Notes under the pieces: generated by a model
The model's input: only the letters and a program-made list of their open reading frames with translations
What the model was told of the DNA's origin: nothing
The model's database searches: none
Program-made: the position numbers and the translations under genes
In this document: one piece after another, positions 18,893 through 21,766 of the stretch
Position numbering within the stretch: the stretch's first letter is position 1
Layout: each line of letters begins with the position of its first letter
NCBI GenBank assembly: GCA_964444795.1
Contig: CAYUIQ010000155.1
Location: 1-21,766, forward strand
Origin: JABMRP01 sp964444795
GTDB taxonomy: Bacteria; Planctomycetota; Planctomycetia; Pirellulales; Thermoguttaceae
Length of the DNA: 21,766 bases
Direction of reading: 5' to 3'

Positions 18893-20149
18893 TTACTCCG
18901 TTATCCACTCGATGTCACCGAGAAACGGAATGGCGCCGTATCTTCCCTGCAAATACCCACGCTCCAGATTTTCCGCCTTGCGGGGTTTATAATCCGTCAA
19001 CGGATAGAGCTTCGAGGCACCTTCCTCATCCTTCTCCGTAAACCATACCTGATCGCGCCGCAGCGGCGGTTCACCAAGCGTCGTGCCCAACAGGTTCGTG
19101 TCATGCGTCGTGAACACGATTTGGGCATTGTTGGGGTTCATCGCCGGCGAGTTAAACATCTTCACGATAGCCGCTCCAAGCGAGGGATGCAGGCTGGATT
19201 CCAGTTCATCGATAAGCAAGAGGCCGCCTGAGTCGAGAGTCCGAAACACTGAGGGCGCCATTTGAAAAAGCGTCTTTGTTCCTTCCGACTCTTCCTCCAG
19301 ATCCAACCAAGAGTTATCGTCGCCGGCTTGGTGTTGGAGCAGAGTACGGATTCGACCTCGGGACTCCCGATACTCCAAATCTCTCTTTATGTCAGCAATA
19401 CCGGTGTCAGCCTCTCTTAGGAGCCGCCGAATACGCGCCGCCAAAGTGTCGTTTGCTTCGTCCCCCTGAATAAATGAAGGCTCCTCATCGTCAAACGCGG
19501 ATAGTATCTGTTGTCGCTCAAACGCCTGTTCGAGCGTTGAAGATCCCCGACCTGGAATGTTTTCGCGGCGGATCCCGCCAAACCAAGAGTAAAGGGAACT
19601 AAGCTGTTCATGTCCGAGTTGAGCGGCAGCGGAAAGAAACAGTGCGTTGGAACGAGTGACTTCTTTAACGACGTCGTTTGGCCCCTTTAAGTGATCACCA
19701 AACTTAAACCGATTGCCTTCCCGTTCGAACCACGTTTGCTTGCGCTTGTTGGGCCAGGCAAATAGCCACTCTTCCTCTACGACTTCGTCGTCTGCAGCGA
19801 ATCCATAGACATACTTGGTTTCCTCGACCAAGAACGAAGCTTCAAACATCGACGATTCATTGCGTTTACCGCCCCACGCAAAAGCGGATCGAGGAATACC
19901 ACCCTCGGGCTCCCAATGTCGGTGCGAGAAGAAAACGGCTTCGTACATGAAGGCCATCGCAGCCAGCACATTGCTCTTGCCGCTGGCATTGGCGCCGTAG
20001 ATCACGGCGGCCGGGAGCAGTTTCTCGCCATGACCGGCAACGCTACGCGGCCGCGGATCGGACGATTTGCCGATACGACCGGCTGTCATCGTTAGCGCCT
20101 GTTCGTCGCGTAACGATCGGTGGTTTTCAACTCGAAATTCAATCAACAT
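18893..20149 (-). CDS. rloA: RloA family ABC/OLD-like ATPase
   Basis: A 418-residue ATPase of the SMC/ABC-like group that includes OLD and RloA proteins. It has the usual N-terminal opening (MLIEFRVENHRSLRDEQ), Walker A GANASGKSN at 52-60, an ABC-signature-like EESEGTKTLF at 287-295, Walker B GGLLLIDELESSLHP at 308-322, and a switch histidine His349 in VFTTHDTNLL. The middle (about 140-270) is a variable helical region. It acts with RloB; the pair is arranged like two-gene OLD/PARIS-type defence modules with an ATPase sensor and a Toprim-type effector, though membership of those named systems is not shown here. ATG 20149 has no strong ribosome site. Base composition is lower in GC than in neighbours (hand counts of 25-31 G+C per 60 bases in several lines). 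Confidence 0.95.
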   Translation of the reverse strand: MLIEFRVENHRSLRDEQALTMTAGRIGKSSDPRPRSVAGHGEKLLPAAVIYGANASGKSNVLAAMAFMYEAVFFSHRHWEPEGGIPRSAFAWGGKRNESSMFEASFLVEETKYVYGFAADDEVVEEEWLFAWPNKRKQTWFEREGNRFKFGDHLKGPNDVVKEVTRSNALFLSAAAQLGHEQLSSLYSWFGGIRRENIPGRGSSTLEQAFERQQILSAFDDEEPSFIQGDEANDTLAARIRRLLREADTGIADIKRDLEYRESRGRIRTLLQHQAGDDNSWLDLEEESEGTKTLFQMAPSVFRTLDSGGLLLIDELESSLHPSLGAAIVKMFNSPAMNPNNAQIVFTTHDTNLLGTTLGEPPLRRDQVWFTEKDEEGASKLYPLTDYKPRKAENLERGYLQGRYGAIPFLGDIEWITE

Positions 20150-20379
20150 CCGTCTGTCTCGGGGTTGGTTGCCTACCCGTAGGTTCGGCCAGTAGACGCT
20201 TTGACCGCAAGTATACCGCGCAAAGGTGGATTAAACACCGTTAATTGGATGATTTAAGGCCGATCCCCTCCAGAAAACTGCGCAAGATTCGACTAGAGGA
20301 CCGTGTTCGAATGCCACTCGCGGGGGGGGTATGGCGTTTACGCGAAGCCCCACAGTCCACCTCAGGTTGTGAAGTATGC
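20150..20379. other. Intergenic region between ackA and rloA
   Basis: 230 bases holding no convincing gene. Its composition is mixed. A run of nine G (about 20323-20331) and GTTCGAATGCC near 20309 stand out, but the latter does not fold into a tRNA T-arm. It probably carries the rloAB promoter and the end of the ackA transcript, and may contain the boundary of the acquired rloAB segment. Confidence 0.4.
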
Positions 20380-21588
20380 CTACGCCAACTCCACCACCAA
20401 CCGCCGCGCTTCGCGGGCGATCAGATAGTCTTCGCGGGTGTGGACGACAAGGATACGGTTGGGGGAATCGTCGGCGGCGACGTCGACGTCGGGATGACAG
20501 CCGACGTTTCGTGTTTCGTCGAGATGCAGACCGAGGCATTCCAATCCCCGGCAGACTTGCTGCCGCAGCCAAATGGAATTCTCGCCGATGCCGCCGGTGA
20601 AGACCAGGGCGTCGAGACCGCCGAGGGTGACGGCCAGCGAGCCGATCATCTCTCGCACTCGATGGGCGTAGACTTCCAGGGCCAGTTGCGCCCGCTGGTG
20701 CCCTTCGGCGGCGGCCGCCTCGACTTGGCGGAAATCGCTCGAAAGGCCCGAGATACCCAACAGGCCCGACTGCTTGTGCAAAACCTCGTCGAGTTGCTCG
20801 GCCGAGAGACCGTGTTCGCGTTGCACATAGAGCAGGATTCCCGGATCGACGGTTCCCGACCGGGTTCCCATCATAAACCCTTCCAGGGGTGTAAAGCCCA
20901 TCGTATTGGTCACCGCCTGACCGCCGCGGACGGCCGTGGCCGAGCTGCCTTGCCCGAGGTGGCAGATGACCAGCCGCGCGTCGTCTTGGTCACGCCGGAG
21001 CATTTCCGTGGCCCGTTCGGTGCAATAGGCGTGGCTGGTGCCGTGAAATCCGTAGCGGCGGATGCCCCAATCTTCATACCACGCGTAGGGCAGCGGATAA
21101 AGATAAGCGGCCGGCGGAATCGGGCCGAAGAAGGCCGTGTCGAAGAGTCCCACCTGGGGCACCTCCGGCAGCGCCGCCTCGGTTGCTTCGATCGCTTCCA
21201 TGCCGGCCGGAATATGCAGCGGTGCGAGATGCGTGTATCGGGCGATGACCTCTTTGACGTCGGCGTCGATCCGTACGGGCTGCCGGATTTCCTCCCCGCC
21301 GTGGATCAACCGATGGCCGACAAATCGAATGGGCGACATCTCCCGGTGATCGCCGGCCGAACCCATGTCGGCGAGCATCCGCAGTGCGTGGACCACGCCG
21401 GCACGGTAGTCGGGCGCGTCGACTTCCGCTTGCATTTCGGCCCCCTCACTGGGACGCAGGGTGACGGTTGCCCGGCTCTTCTTCCCACCCCAGTCGAGCA
21501 GCCCCCGGGCGACCGGTTCGAGGGAATCGAAATCGAACAGCCCGAACTTCACGCTGCTGGAACCGGCGTTGATAACGAGGATTGTCAC
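20380..21588 (-). CDS. ackA: Acetate kinase family protein (ASKHA fold)
   Basis: Acetate kinase interconverts acetyl phosphate + ADP and acetate + ATP in the cytosol. The 402-residue length is normal. Conserved family features are NAGSSSVKFGLFD (Asn7), FVGHRLIHGG with Arg93, LFDTAFF with Asp150, RRYGFHGTSH with His182, GFTPLEGFMMGTRSG with Arg243, and GGIGENS with Glu336. Two motif positions depart from the usual form: LAPLHIPAG at 121-129 where LAPLHNPxN is typical, and HLGQGSS at 210-216 where HLGNGSS or HLGNGGS is typical. The start is GTG at 21588, with only a weak AGAAG upstream. No phosphotransacetylase or phosphoketolase partner gene is visible, so the pathway is not set by context. 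A propionate or other short-acyl kinase of the same family is possible. Confidence 0.93.
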   Translation of the reverse strand: MTILVINAGSSSVKFGLFDFDSLEPVARGLLDWGGKKSRATVTLRPSEGAEMQAEVDAPDYRAGVVHALRMLADMGSAGDHREMSPIRFVGHRLIHGGEEIRQPVRIDADVKEVIARYTHLAPLHIPAGMEAIEATEAALPEVPQVGLFDTAFFGPIPPAAYLYPLPYAWYEDWGIRRYGFHGTSHAYCTERATEMLRRDQDDARLVICHLGQGSSATAVRGGQAVTNTMGFTPLEGFMMGTRSGTVDPGILLYVQREHGLSAEQLDEVLHKQSGLLGISGLSSDFRQVEAAAAEGHQRAQLALEVYAHRVREMIGSLAVTLGGLDALVFTGGIGENSIWLRQQVCRGLECLGLHLDETRNVGCHPDVDVAADDSPNRILVVHTREDYLIAREARRLVVELA

Positions 21589-21766
21589 GTTGTGGACTTC
21601 TTGGAATTGGGGGATGAGGAGAAAGAGAACGTCTCGCGGTAGCCATCAGTCTACCTCTTTGGGACTAACTCGGCCAGTAGCATTCGGCGGTGGTGAATTT
21701 CGGCCGCTAATCCTTGTGGGTTGACCGCCCGTGGCCTACATTGACTTGTTTAACGCCCAGCCGAAG
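21589..21766. other. Upstream region of ackA, to window end
   Basis: 178 bases with no supported gene. It would hold the ackA promoter and ribosome site. No clear -10/-35 pair or repeat was seen. Confidence 0.4.

Noticed and set aside
18526..19231. Plus-strand frames opposite rloB and rloA
   Set aside because: The minus-strand frames carry clear ATPase and RloB motifs; the plus-strand ones have none.
20300..20325. GTTCGAATGCC resembling a tRNA T-loop upstream of rloA, as a possible tRNA or integration site
   Set aside because: The flanking 5-base segments do not pair into a T-stem, and I found no acceptor, D or anticodon arms on either strand.
21446..21646. Minus-strand frame with an ATG upstream of ackA
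   Set aside because: It is out of frame with ackA and runs into its coding region with no similarity to known proteins.

Overview
The window reads as chromosomal DNA from a planctomycete, probably of the Pirellulales type. I infer this from the high GC content, an Alternative Complex III (ACIII) operon joined to an A2-type cytochrome oxidase, a fused ActD-ActE subunit, a GH10 protein with a CBM60-like N-terminus, and scattered intergenic inverted repeats. No rRNA, tRNA, CRISPR array or intact insertion sequence was seen.

Region 1 (bases 1-10974, all on the minus strand) is a respiratory operon. In transcription order it runs: ActA pentaheme cytochrome c (10974-10309), ActB Fe-S/molybdopterin-like protein, ActC (NrfD-like), an ActD-ActE fusion, ActF, a 234-base repeat-filled gap, a small one-helix membrane protein, a SCO copper chaperone, cytochrome oxidase subunit II with a C-terminal cytochrome c, and subunit I running off the window at base 1. 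Most junctions overlap or are a few bases apart. The genes together would oxidise quinol through ACIII, pass electrons via c-type hemes to a caa3-type oxidase, and assemble its CuA site.

Region 2 (10975-13681, plus strand) holds a gap of about 510 bases that probably carries divergent promoters. After it come an unusual protein joining a CsrA RNA-binding domain to a response-regulator receiver domain, a short decayed receiver remnant, and a class I/II aminotransferase.

Region 3 (13778-18198) is a set of individually transcribed genes: a SAM-dependent methyltransferase-like protein (minus), a membrane-anchored coiled-coil protein of unknown function (minus), a secreted GH10 xylanase-like enzyme (plus), and a secreted PrcB_C-like protein (minus). 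A long perfect hairpin lies between the last two, convergent genes.

Region 4 (18263-20149, minus) is an RloA/RloB pair: an ABC/OLD-like ATPase plus a Toprim-like partner. Its base composition is visibly lower in GC than its surroundings, which suggests an acquired defence module. Region 5 (20380-21588, minus) is an acetate kinase family gene with some altered motif residues.

The best candidate for something undescribed is the CsrA-receiver fusion: an RNA-binding regulator that could be gated directly by phosphorylation.
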